Of a stretch of 22,524 nucleotides of DNA, positions 1-7,168 are shown one piece after another. Numbering within the stretch: the first letter of the stretch is position 1; each line of letters starts with the position of its first letter. Under the pieces are notes generated by a model. It was not told where the DNA came from. It did no database searches and was given only the letters and a program-made list of their open reading frames with translations. Origin of the DNA: an uncultured Gammaproteobacteria bacterium (GTDB taxonomy: Bacteria; Pseudomonadota; Gammaproteobacteria; Chromatiales; Chromatiaceae); contig CALAZS010000270.1 of assembly GCA_937926265.1 (NCBI GenBank), positions 1-22,524 of the forward strand, read 5' to 3'. The position numbers and the translations under genes are program-made.

Positions 1-11
1 ATAAGTTAATC

Positions 12-40
12 TTGACTATTTCATGAATAAAAGATTAAAT
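12..40 (+). promoter_or_regulatory. Probable sigma-70 promoter of tRNA-Phe
   Basis: A -35 box TTGACT (12-17) and a -10 box TTAAAT (35-40) are separated by exactly 17 bases, and a GC-rich stretch (ACGCGG) follows. GC-rich discriminators are typical of stable-RNA promoters under stringent control. The position, about 40 bases before the mature tRNA, fits a short 5' leader removed by RNase P. The boxes are visible in the sequence; promoter activity is inferred. Confidence 0.6.
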
Positions 41-81
41 ACGCGGCTCTTTTCGTGGCTTCTTGCCTGATAGAGAAATTA

Positions 82-157
<76 letters not shown>

Positions 158-173
158 TATAATTCAACAACTT

Positions 174-201
174 AGCCTCATCGTTTCGGTGGGGCTTTTT
201 T
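174..201 (+). terminator. Rho-independent terminator of tRNA-Phe
   Basis: A nine-pair stem (AGCCTCATC at 174-182 with GGTGGGGCT at 188-196, including two G-U pairs) closes a five-base loop and runs into a T tract (196-201). It lies 17 bases after the tRNA CCA end and would separate the tRNA transcript from the downstream gene. Confidence 0.8.
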
Positions 202-300
202 GTTTAAGGTATACCTGTTTTGTCCGTTTGATCAGTCTATTATGGGCTAATAGGGGCTGTATAGGTCGCGCAGCAAATTCACAATTCATACAGAGGCTCT

Positions 301-720
301 ATGAAAATATCAAAACTTATCGCAGTGGCAATGCTGATTCTTATGAGTTCAGCTAATCATGTTTATGCGACAAATAATGACGTTGTCATGCTTCACTGTG
401 AAGATGAGAACATTTCGATTCATAAAGACGGCCTTTACCTGGTTATCCATGGCTTTGGCACCGACCTGAAATACCAGCGATACAATAATATCGATCATCC
501 CGTATTAGGCGGTTTTGATGCCGAGAAACAGAACAAGGAAAATACCTGGGTGTTTACAGAAACCGAAGTGCTCGATAAGAATTACGAAATTATTTATGTT
601 TTTGCAGTTAATAATTTAAATCTTAAAAGAATCCTTTACGAAAGAGGCGATATTGATGAATTTAAAAAAGCCTCTAGAAAAGACCCAAAAACCTGCTTTC
701 CAATAACCAACCCTTTTTGA
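301..720 (+). CDS. Small secreted protein of unknown function
   Basis: This 139-residue protein has a clear Sec signal peptide: charged start MKISK, hydrophobic core to about residue 18, and likely cleavage after VYA at residue 23. The mature part is about 116 residues, hydrophilic, with no further membrane segment. It has two cysteines (in LHCED and KTCFP) that could form a disulfide in the periplasm. An AGAGG ribosome binding site lies four bases before the ATG. I do not recognise the family. It stands alone between the tRNA-Phe terminator and the histidine kinase, and a perfect palindrome follows its stop. Signal peptide, RBS and codon pattern make it a convincing gene; the function is open. 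Confidence 0.75.
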   Translation: MKISKLIAVAMLILMSSANHVYATNNDVVMLHCEDENISIHKDGLYLVIHGFGTDLKYQRYNNIDHPVLGGFDAEKQNKENTWVFTETEVLDKNYEIIYVFAVNNLNLKRILYERGDIDEFKKASRKDPKTCFPITNPF

Positions 721-735
721 TTCACATCATGTGAA
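721..735. repeat. Perfect 7+1+7 palindrome between the secreted protein and the kinase
   Basis: TTCACAT-C-ATGTGAA starts on the first base after the TGA of the small secreted protein and lies 64 bases before the kinase start. The arms match perfectly around one central base. There is no T tract, so it is not an intrinsic terminator. It could be an operator for a dimeric regulator of the kinase gene. Chance occurrence remains possible. Confidence 0.4.
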
Positions 736-798
736 CACCTGGGCTGATGTGATATTTTGACCCGGTTTGGTCTATGCTTGGTAGAGGGAGCCTGACTA

Positions 799-3700
799 TT
801 GTCAAAATTTTCAAAAAAAGAGTTTTCAAAATCACTTGCTGAGGCAGCCCTCGAAGCCAGTGAAAATGGAATTTTGATTATTGACCTAAATCAGCAGGTT
901 GTTCAATTTAATTCCCGCTTTGCCGAGCTTTGGCATGTTCCGGAAAAACTGCTGGCTTCTCATGATGACAAAAAGCTGCTCGAATATGTCACCGACCAGC
1001 TTCAGGATCCGGAAGAATTTCTCTCCAAGGTTGAATACCTTTACAAACACCCAAAAAAAGAAAGCAAGGATAAAGTTTATTTCAAAGATGGCCGGATTTT
1101 CCTGCGTTTTACCAGGCCCATGTATGTCGAAGGTGAAGTTGTTGCCAGGGTCTGGAGTTTTCTTGATATAACCCAAGCAGAAGAATCTCGTGTTGAATTA
1201 AGCCGGGAAGCCGGGTTTAAAAATACCATTATCAAGACTCTGCCAGACATGATCTGGTTAAAAGACCCGGATGGAGTTTATCTTGCCTGTAATGAAGTGT
1301 TCGAAAGGTTTTTTGGAGCCAGGGAAAAAGAGATAGTTGGCAAGACCGATTATGATTTCGTTGATAAAGAACTTGCTGATTTTTTCAGGGCCAATGACTT
1401 AGAGGCTATAAAGGCCGGCAAGCCAAGGGTCAATGAAGAATGGATATCCTTTGCTGATGATGGTCACAAGGCTTACCTTGAAACAACCAAGACACCAATG
1501 TTTTCAACTGAAGGCGAACTTATTGGTGTTCTTGGAATAGGGCATGATATCACCGGGCGTTTTGAGGCAGAAAAATCATTGCACCTGTCTGAAAAAAGAT
1601 ACCAGGAAGCCCAGCGGCAGGCGCACCTGGGAAGCTGGGAACTGGATCTTGCCAATAATAATTTAACTTGGTCTGAAGAGGTTTTCAGGATATTTGAAAT
1701 TGACTCGGATGTTTTTCCGGCAAGTTATGAAGCCTTTCTGGACAGGGTGCACCCTGATGACCGGGAAATGGTTAACCAGACATATCATGATTCTGTTGCC
1801 AGTAAAATCTCCTACCAGATAGAACACCGTTTGTTATTTGATGATGGGCGCCTGAAGTATGTGCTTGAAAGGGGGCGAACATTCTATGATGACGAAGATA
1901 ACGCGGTTCGTTCAATCGGAACCGTGCTGGATATTACCAAGCGTAAGCTGGCAGAGATTGAACTGATAGAACGTGAAGAGCAATTAACCGCGATCTTTGA
2001 AAATTCCAATGTTGGCATCATGTTTTTAACAGGATACCGAATTTTTGCCAAAGGCAATCAGCGCCTCGCCGATATCCTTGGTTATGATTCAGCCGATGAA
2101 ATGCTGGGTTTTTCAATGCGGGAACTGCACCTGAGCGAAGACAGGTTTAAGAAATTTGGTGAAAAGTATTACAACAAGCTAAAAGAAAAGGATCTTTTTC
2201 AGGTTGAATATCAACTTAAGCGAAAAGATGGCTCACCTGTATGGTGTCAGTTATCCGGTAGCGCTATAGATACTTCAATGCCGGCTGACCTGAATAAAGG
2301 CGTCATCTGGGTTATTGATGATATTGAAAAACGTAAAGAATTAGAGAGTAAGGCTCTACAAAACAGCTTGCAATATGAAGCTGTAAAAGAAAGCACCAAA
2401 GACGGTTTTTGGGTGGTGGATGAAAAAGGTTACATACTGGAAAGCAACCAGTCTTACTGCAATTATTCCGGTTTTTCCAGGGAAGAGCTTTTAACAATGC
2501 ATGTGACTCAACTGGATGTTCATGATACTCCGGACATTGCCAGGAGCAGAATAGAAACAACTGTAAAGCAAGGCAGTGATATTTTTGAGACAGAACACCG
2601 CAGAAAAGATGGTTCAATTTGGCCTGTCCAGGTATCAATCAGTTTTTCGGATATGGACAATGGTTGTTTTTTTGTGTTTTTGCGTGATATTAGCGATCGA
2701 AAAAATCTGGAAAAACAGATTAGTGAACATAATGTGTTCCTGAAAAAAGAAGTTGAAAAAAGAACCCTTCAACTGGAAAAGGCCAGGCTCAATGCAGAGC
2801 AGGCCAACTTTGAAAAAAGCCGTTTCCTCGCCAACATGTCACATGAGCTGCGTACGCCAATGCACGCCATATTAAGTTTCGCTGCGCTTGGGTTGAAACA
2901 TGTTGAAAATGCCAAGGTTGAACGCTTCTTACAGAATATCCGTACCAGTGGAATTCGCCTTACTGCCTTGCTAAATGACCTTCTTGACTTGTCAAAACTG
3001 GAAGCCGGTAAAATGCAGGCTGAACTGATTGAGCAGGACCTGGTAACACTGATTAACCAGGTTAAATTGGAACTTAAATCATTATTGGCAGAGAAAAAAA
3101 TAAGCCTTACCCTAAACGCAGAGGATTCAGTCAACTGTTCGCTGGATAATAAGTTAATGATGCAGGTGTTTGTGAACCTGTTTTCCAATGCCATTAAGTT
3201 CAGTCCGGAGTCTTCGGAAATAAAAGTTGAATTAACGACATCGCAGAGTGGTAAGTTTATCCAGGAGCCTCATGTACTGGTCAGGGTTGTTGACCAGGGA
3301 GTCGGCATTCCTGTAGATCAACTGGATGACGTGTTTGATAAGTTTGTTCAAAGTTCAAAAACCCGTTCTCAATCAGGTGGCACCGGGCTGGGACTGCCTA
3401 TCACCAAAGAAATTGTTGAGCTGCATCATGGTCGAATCTGGGCTGAAAGCCCGATAGCAGATCACAAAGGTTCGGCTTTTTGTATGGAAATACCGATTAT
3501 TCCTCCACAGCTTTTTCCAGGCGTTGATGAAGCGATTAAATCGCATAAACAGTGGAAGCTGTTGATAGAAGGTGCCTTACAGGGTGAAAGTGTATCCGGG
3601 TTACCAGTCAAAACCCTGGCGGATGAACACCTCTGTCCCCTGGGTAAGTGGCTTGATTCAATCGATTCCAAAGAGGTTGTCGATGAGTCTAGCCTCAAAG

Positions 3701-3858
3701 ACCTGCACCGGTCGCATAAAGAGTTCCATCAGGTCGCTGCCGAAATGGTTGCCCTGTTTCAAACCGATCAAACAGAAAACCTGGCAGAACTGGAAAAACG
3801 TTTCGAAGGGGCATCCAGTCAGGTAATCGATATTCTTCAATCTCTCAAAAAACAATAA
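799..3858 (+). CDS. Soluble multi-PAS sensor histidine kinase with C-terminal CZB domain
   Basis: This 1019-residue cytoplasmic kinase has no membrane segment and no receiver domain. In order it shows five PAS-type sensor domains (about 14-128, 140-255, 270-385, 395-510, 520-635; the third carries HPDD), a coiled coil (636-672), a HisKA domain with phospho-acceptor His682 in MSHELRTP, and a HATPase domain (N797 in NLFSNAIKF, D832 in DQGVGIP, GGTGLGL at 860-866). Residues 911-1019 form a CZB zinc-binding domain: H916, C946 in CPLGKW, H973 and H977. CZB domains are better known from chemoreceptors and from the diguanylate cyclase DgcZ. The start is TTG, chosen because GAGGGAG sits eight bases upstream and no suitable ATG follows. 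No response regulator is adjacent. A diguanylate cyclase gene follows after 80 bases, so a shared signalling role is plausible but unproven. Confidence 0.93.
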   Translation: MSKFSKKEFSKSLAEAALEASENGILIIDLNQQVVQFNSRFAELWHVPEKLLASHDDKKLLEYVTDQLQDPEEFLSKVEYLYKHPKKESKDKVYFKDGRIFLRFTRPMYVEGEVVARVWSFLDITQAEESRVELSREAGFKNTIIKTLPDMIWLKDPDGVYLACNEVFERFFGAREKEIVGKTDYDFVDKELADFFRANDLEAIKAGKPRVNEEWISFADDGHKAYLETTKTPMFSTEGELIGVLGIGHDITGRFEAEKSLHLSEKRYQEAQRQAHLGSWELDLANNNLTWSEEVFRIFEIDSDVFPASYEAFLDRVHPDDREMVNQTYHDSVASKISYQIEHRLLFDDGRLKYVLERGRTFYDDEDNAVRSIGTVLDITKRKLAEIELIEREEQLTAIFENSNVGIMFLTGYRIFAKGNQRLADILGYDSADEMLGFSMRELHLSEDRFKKFGEKYYNKLKEKDLFQVEYQLKRKDGSPVWCQLSGSAIDTSMPADLNKGVIWVIDDIEKRKELESKALQNSLQYEAVKESTKDGFWVVDEKGYILESNQSYCNYSGFSREELLTMHVTQLDVHDTPDIARSRIETTVKQGSDIFETEHRRKDGSIWPVQVSISFSDMDNGCFFVFLRDISDRKNLEKQISEHNVFLKKEVEKRTLQLEKARLNAEQANFEKSRFLANMSHELRTPMHAILSFAALGLKHVENAKVERFLQNIRTSGIRLTALLNDLLDLSKLEAGKMQAELIEQDLVTLINQVKLELKSLLAEKKISLTLNAEDSVNCSLDNKLMMQVFVNLFSNAIKFSPESSEIKVELTTSQSGKFIQEPHVLVRVVDQGVGIPVDQLDDVFDKFVQSSKTRSQSGGTGLGLPITKEIVELHHGRIWAESPIADHKGSAFCMEIPIIPPQLFPGVDEAIKSHKQWKLLIEGALQGESVSGLPVKTLADEHLCPLGKWLDSIDSKEVVDESSLKDLHRSHKEFHQVAAEMVALFQTDQTENLAELEKRFEGASSQVIDILQSLKKQ

Positions 3859-3938
3859 CTAATAAACATTACTGGATCCGCTTTAGATTTTTCGAAAGCT
3901 GTCGATAAACTTTAAAATTACTTTAGGTTGCACAATTT

Positions 3939-5141
3939 ATGTCGATGCCGGAAATCAAAACGGATTCAACTCGCTATCTGCTTGTTGGCTATTTCGTTCT
4001 GGCGGCCATGTTTTCGGCTCTGTGGTGGCTTGATTCAAATCAAATCAACTCGCAAAAAGCCTTGATCAGTATCACTGATGCGTCGGCACAAAAGATGCGC
4101 CTCAGTGCAGATCTTATCGAGATCATCCGTACGCGCATAATTTTATCCAATGAAATGCTATCCGAGTCGGATGCGTTTGTGCGCGATGATATTTTTGTCG
4201 AAATTCAGCAGTTTGGCGGACTTTACGTTAAACACCTAAGGCAATTGAAAGAGCTTCCCTTAAACGACAGTGAAAAACGTATTCTTGAACATGTCGAGTT
4301 AATCCATGAGCAACTCGATGAACGCCTTGAGGATCTTTCTGCAATGCTGTTTGAAGTCGACAGAAAGTCGCTTAACGAAGTGCAAAGGCTGGTGCTGGAT
4401 GAAATTCTGCCAATGCAGGCCGAGCTGATTGATGGTTACATGACCATTTTAAGAGATATTCAGCTCTCCATTACAGACTCATCACAGTTGTCCCTGAAAC
4501 AATATGAAGACAACAGTTATTATCGCTATATATTACTGGTAGCAGTCACGATTGGGTCATTAATGGTTCTGTACTGGGTGATCCAGCTGATGCTCAGTAT
4601 TGAAAAATCACTGCACACCACTTCGCTTACTGACAAACTGACAGCAATTGCCAACAGGCGCTGTTTTGATCAAATGTTCGCGCATATCTGGGAAGACTCA
4701 ATGCGTAACAAAAAGCTGTTTGCATTGCTGATAATCGATATAGATCATTTCAAGCTTTATAACGATTTCTATGGTCATCAGCAGGGTGATGATTGTCTGG
4801 CTAATGTTGCCAGGGCGATGAAAAGCGTGATCGTCAGAAAAAATGATGTGGTTGCCAGGTATGGCGGGGAAGAATTTGCCATTATCCTGTCAAATACAGA
4901 CCGGACCGGGGCCGTGGTGATTGCCGAGAAGCTGCTCAATGCTGTCAGAGACCTGAATATTTCCCATGAAAAGTCACTCACCGCTGAGAAAATAACCATC
5001 AGTATTGGTATTGCGGTGACTTTGCCAAATGCGGATATTCAGCGGCAGGAGATGCTGGAAGAGGCGGACCAGGCTTTATACAAATCAAAGCATTCGGGCA
5101 GAAACAGGGCAAGCCTGATAAATGAACAGTTTGGTGGTTAA
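3939..5141 (+). CDS. Membrane-bound diguanylate cyclase (GGDEF)
   Basis: This 400-residue inner-membrane protein has a first membrane helix (about 13-31), a mostly helical periplasmic region (35-192) resembling a four-helix-bundle ligand sensor, a second membrane helix (195-220), and a cytoplasmic GGDEF domain (226-395). The active-site loop is an intact GGEEF (309-313). The product-inhibition site RKND (300-303) lies five residues before it, so the enzyme should make c-di-GMP from two GTP and be feedback-inhibited. The metal-binding segment DIDHFKLYNDFYG is also intact. There is no EAL domain. The ATG has a weak AGG 11 bases upstream; a second in-frame ATG lies two codons on. It follows the CZB kinase on the same strand, and hairpin-bearing repeats lie just after its stop. 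Confidence 0.93.
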   Translation: MSMPEIKTDSTRYLLVGYFVLAAMFSALWWLDSNQINSQKALISITDASAQKMRLSADLIEIIRTRIILSNEMLSESDAFVRDDIFVEIQQFGGLYVKHLRQLKELPLNDSEKRILEHVELIHEQLDERLEDLSAMLFEVDRKSLNEVQRLVLDEILPMQAELIDGYMTILRDIQLSITDSSQLSLKQYEDNSYYRYILLVAVTIGSLMVLYWVIQLMLSIEKSLHTTSLTDKLTAIANRRCFDQMFAHIWEDSMRNKKLFALLIIDIDHFKLYNDFYGHQQGDDCLANVARAMKSVIVRKNDVVARYGGEEFAIILSNTDRTGAVVIAEKLLNAVRDLNISHEKSLTAEKITISIGIAVTLPNADIQRQEMLEEADQALYKSKHSGRNRASLINEQFGG

Positions 5142-5159
5142 CAAGAAACAAATGAGCGG

Positions 5160-5312
5160 GCAATAAAAAATTGCCTGGAGCAATTTTTCATGAACGAAGT
5201 GAACCTGAAGGGGTGCCTACAGGGATGTAGGCAATAAAAAATTGCCTGGAGCAATTTTTCATGAACGAAGTGAACCTGAAGGGGTGCCTACAGGGATGTA
5301 GGCAATAAAAAA
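5160..5312. repeat. 71-bp tandem direct repeat, two full copies plus 11 bases of a third
   Basis: Copies run 5160-5230 and 5231-5301 and look identical; the third stops after GCAATAAAAAA (5302-5312), where the next terminator begins. Each unit holds two hairpins. One is AAAAATTGC/GCAATTTTT with loop CTGGA (5166-5188 and 5237-5259). The other is TGCCTACA/TGTAGGCA with loop GGGA (5214-5233 and 5285-5304). The array fills the space between the convergent diguanylate cyclase and sulfur-globule-like genes. The TACA-GGGA-TGTA core also appears in modified form at 10769-10858, pointing to a dispersed repeat family. Confidence 0.9.
5166..5188 (+). terminator. Possible bidirectional terminator within repeat copy 1
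   Basis: A nine-pair stem AAAAATTGC/GCAATTTTT with a five-base CTGGA loop ends in five T and lies 24 bases after the diguanylate cyclase stop. Its symmetry gives a T tract on both strands. The same element recurs at 5237-5259. The stem has only two G-C pairs, so efficiency may be modest. Confidence 0.4.
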
Positions 5313-5332
5313 CCCGCTGCAGGCAGCGGGTT
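5307..5332 (-). terminator. Rho-independent terminator of the sulfur-globule-like gene
   Basis: On the minus strand AACCCGCTG (5332-5324), a four-base loop and CAGCGGGTT (5319-5311) form a nine-pair GC-rich stem that runs into a T tract (5312-5307). It starts 31 bases after the gene's stop codon. This is a strong classical terminator, as expected for a highly expressed single gene. Confidence 0.85.
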
Positions 5333-5362
5333 CTTTAAAGAGGTTTGAGTTAAAAACTCAGA

Positions 5363-5719
5363 TTACTTGGCTTCTGGAGCAGCAACTGGAGCTGCTGGAG
5401 CAACTGGTGCACCGTAGTAGTAAGGAGCGCTGTAACCATAACCACGACCGTCGAAGTTAGAGTAAGCGTTGTAAGCGTTGTTTACGTTACCGTCCCAGTT
5501 AGTTTTTGCATCACCACGACCACGACCTTTGAAAGTCATGCTGAACTCAGTGTCCATGTCAGCAGAACCAGAACCGTCACCACGACCGTAACCGTCGCCA
5601 TAACCGTAACCGTTGCTGTCGAAACGGCTGTCAGCATTGGTGTAACCGTTGTCGTTGTTCCAGAAAGCTGAAGCCTGGGCTGAAGCGATGATAGCTGCGA
5701 TAGCAATAATTTTTTTCAT
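5363..5719 (-). CDS. Sulfur globule protein-like secreted Gly/Tyr/Asn-rich protein
   Basis: This 118-residue precursor has a signal peptide of about 18 residues (cleavage after ASA) and a 100-residue mature protein rich in Gly, Tyr, Asn and Asp. It has GYGYGDGYGRGDG-type runs, a central FSMTFKGRGRGD segment, and a Tyr/Ala/Pro tail (APVAPAAPVAAP). This composition and order match the structural proteins that coat intracellular sulfur globules in sulfur-oxidising gammaproteobacteria. I chose ATG 5719 because GGAG lies six bases upstream; an in-frame TTG four codons earlier overlaps that site. Codons are strongly biased (GGT, CGT, GAC, AAC, TTC, GCT), unlike its neighbours, which suggests very high expression. 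It has its own promoter, a leader hairpin and a strong terminator. Assignment rests on composition, so another low-complexity envelope protein is possible. Confidence 0.8.
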   Translation of the reverse strand: MKKIIAIAAIIASAQASAFWNNDNGYTNADSRFDSNGYGYGDGYGRGDGSGSADMDTEFSMTFKGRGRGDAKTNWDGNVNNAYNAYSNFDGRGYGYSAPYYYGAPVAPAAPVAAPEAK

Positions 5720-5761
5720 GATATTCTCCAAAAAATTTGATTAATTTGTTCAAAACTTTTT

Positions 5762-5781
5762 AGCTTAAGTTTTCTCAAGCT
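5762..5781 (-). promoter_or_regulatory. Leader stem-loop near the 5' end of the sulfur-globule-like mRNA
   Basis: On the minus strand AGCTTGAG (5781-5774), loop AAAA, and CTTAAGCT (5769-5762) give an eight-pair stem with one G-U pair. From the predicted -10 box the transcript should start near 5786, placing the stem within about five bases of the 5' end. Such terminal stems stabilise some abundant mRNAs, as in E. coli ompA. The hairpin is seen; its role is inferred. Confidence 0.45.
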
Positions 5782-5792
5782 GTTGGATGCAA

Positions 5793-5820
5793 AGTATATA
5801 ATTAATTTCTAATTTAGCAA
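5793..5820 (-). promoter_or_regulatory. Promoter of the sulfur-globule-like gene
   Basis: On the minus strand a -35 box TTGCTA (5820-5815), a 16-base spacer and a -10 box TATACT (5798-5793, five of six consensus bases) lie about 75 bases before the ATG. The surroundings are very AT-rich. This gives an untranslated leader of roughly 65 bases. Confidence 0.55.
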
Positions 5821-5928
5821 GAGCTAATTTTGTGTTTTTCTTATATTCTGAGAATTAAACGACTATTTTGGCTGTTATTAGCTTCTATTACGCTTATTTT
5901 GTTAGGAATTCAGTTTTAAAAAGAGTTT

Positions 5929-7023
5929 TTAGTGACTTGGTGAAGCTAAAACGGCACGGTTTCGACCATTTTCCTTGGCTGCATACAAAGCATTATCTGC
6001 TTCATGAAGAAGTTTGGCGCCCAATCCGGATAATTGCGGGTGCTGATGAGCCAGTATCTGGCTGACACCTATGGAAATGGTTACCCGCAGCGGAGAGTTG
6101 TTATCCAGTTCAATGGGCGAGGCTTCTACATGTTTACGGATACGCTCGGCAAGTTGCAGTGCCTCTTCACTGGCAGTTTGCGGTAAAAGCAGGGTGAATT
6201 CCTCACCACCAAAACGTGTGGGTATGTCACTGCCGCGTAACTGTGACTTCACCCGGTTGGCTACTTCCTGCAGCACCCTGTCTCCATTGGCATGGCCGTA
6301 GGTGTCATTGACGCGTTTGAAATAATCTATATCCAGGAAAAGGCAGCTTAAGGGTTGTTTATACCTGGCGGCCCGGGAAATTTCTTCATTCAGGCGTCTT
6401 TCCAGGTAGGTGCGGTTATAGTAGCCGGTTAATGCGTCGGTCAAGCCGCTGAGAATAATACGCTCCCGGTTGATGGCATTTTCCAGACAGACACTGCTTA
6501 TCGCTGCAAGCCGTTCAAGAAAATCAGTTGCATGATCACGGGTAAAGCGTTTTGCATCATTGCTGCCCATGGCAATACAGCCGATCAGTTCATTTCTGGG
6601 GCTTAACGGTATTATTGCAACACTTTTACTTTCGCAGACATCGATGATCTTGCTATGCCTGCCGGAAAGACATGGGCCCAGCCAGGGCTTATGGATGTCT
6701 TTAACATTCGCGGCAACTTCATCCAGGGAAGCAACAAAACTGATATCCGGGTAACAGTCTTCCGAGGTATTGCTATGAAGAAGTAAATCCCGGATCTGCT
6801 TTTCAGGGTCGTGTAAAACCAGGCGAATATGATTGAGTGCAAATGACTGTTTCAGTCCCTCGGTAATGCTGATCAGTAGTTCAGCCAGGCTGGCACAACT
6901 TAACAGCGCAAGTTCGCGCTCCAGAAACTTGTTAAGCAGGGCTTCATTTTTGCTTGCCTCAACAGTCAGGGCTTTTAACTGGCTGCGTAGAGCCCGGTTT
7001 TCAATTTCAAGATGATTGGCCAT
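5929..7023 (-). CDS. Cytoplasmic DUF484/GAF-like sensor diguanylate cyclase
   Basis: This 364-residue protein has no signal peptide or membrane helix. An N-terminal coiled coil (about 1-35) leads into a GAF-like domain of the DUF484 type (about 40-190), seen in the stretch around PLSPRNELIGCIAMGSND and the RFTRDHATDFLERLAA helix. A GGDEF domain follows (about 195-360). The active site is an intact GGEEF (272-276), with inhibitory-site residues RGSD (263-266) five residues upstream, so it should make c-di-GMP under feedback control. The ligand of the DUF484 part is not known. No strong ribosome binding site precedes the ATG. It has its own likely promoter (7053-7080) and lies upstream of the sulfur-globule-like gene on the same strand, separated by that gene's promoter. 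Confidence 0.92.
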   Translation of the reverse strand: MANHLEIENRALRSQLKALTVEASKNEALLNKFLERELALLSCASLAELLISITEGLKQSFALNHIRLVLHDPEKQIRDLLLHSNTSEDCYPDISFVASLDEVAANVKDIHKPWLGPCLSGRHSKIIDVCESKSVAIIPLSPRNELIGCIAMGSNDAKRFTRDHATDFLERLAAISSVCLENAINRERIILSGLTDALTGYYNRTYLERRLNEEISRAARYKQPLSCLFLDIDYFKRVNDTYGHANGDRVLQEVANRVKSQLRGSDIPTRFGGEEFTLLLPQTASEEALQLAERIRKHVEASPIELDNNSPLRVTISIGVSQILAHQHPQLSGLGAKLLHEADNALYAAKENGRNRAVLASPSH

Positions 7024-7052
7024 GCTGAAATATAAAAGTTTATTTGAGCCTA

Positions 7053-7080
7053 AGTATAAAGTGGCTGATGATGAAGTGAA
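7053..7080 (-). promoter_or_regulatory. Probable promoter of the DUF484-GGDEF gene
   Basis: On the minus strand TTCACT (7080-7075), a 16-base spacer and TATACT (7058-7053) lie about 30 bases before the ATG. The boxes match consensus at four and five of six positions. The same TATACT -10 and 16-base spacing occur at the sulfur-globule-like gene's promoter. Confidence 0.4.
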
Positions 7081-7117
7081 GGGGGTAGTGAGGATTTATA
7101 GTTTATTTGGGAGGCCA

Positions 7118-7159
7118 GTCACAGGAATTGGTCACATCAAAGGTCACAGGAGTTGGTCA
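7118..7159. repeat. Two 17-base direct repeats, 25-base period
   Basis: GTCACAGGAATTGGTCA (7118-7134) and GTCACAGGAGTTGGTCA (7143-7159) differ at one base and start 25 bases apart. They lie between the end of the thioredoxin-like gene and the promoter of the DUF484-GGDEF gene, so they could be paired regulator sites upstream of that promoter or a small local duplication. No hairpin with a T tract is present. Confidence 0.5.
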
Positions 7160-7168
7160 AGCAAAACA

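Noticed and set aside
2769..3194. 141-residue open frame on the - strand inside the histidine kinase
   Set aside because: It overlaps the HisKA and ATPase regions of the real gene and has no domain or start signal of its own.
5190..5238. Fifteen-codon frame MNEVNLKGCLQGCRQ inside each 71-bp repeat copy
   Set aside because: It repeats because the DNA repeats; there is no ribosome binding site, and the codons cover a hairpin, so a structural repeat is the simpler explanation.
5160..5312. CRISPR-like array
   Set aside because: The units are contiguous identical copies without variable spacers, and no cas gene is present.
5720..5731. Four-codon upstream extension of the sulfur-globule-like protein from a TTG
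   Set aside because: The extension uses the GGAG ribosome binding site as codons and would push the signal peptide inward; the ATG at 5719 is better.
5868..6065. 65-residue open frame on the + strand beside and over the DUF484-GGDEF gene
   Set aside because: No ribosome binding site, mostly antisense to the GGDEF coding end, with no recognisable family.
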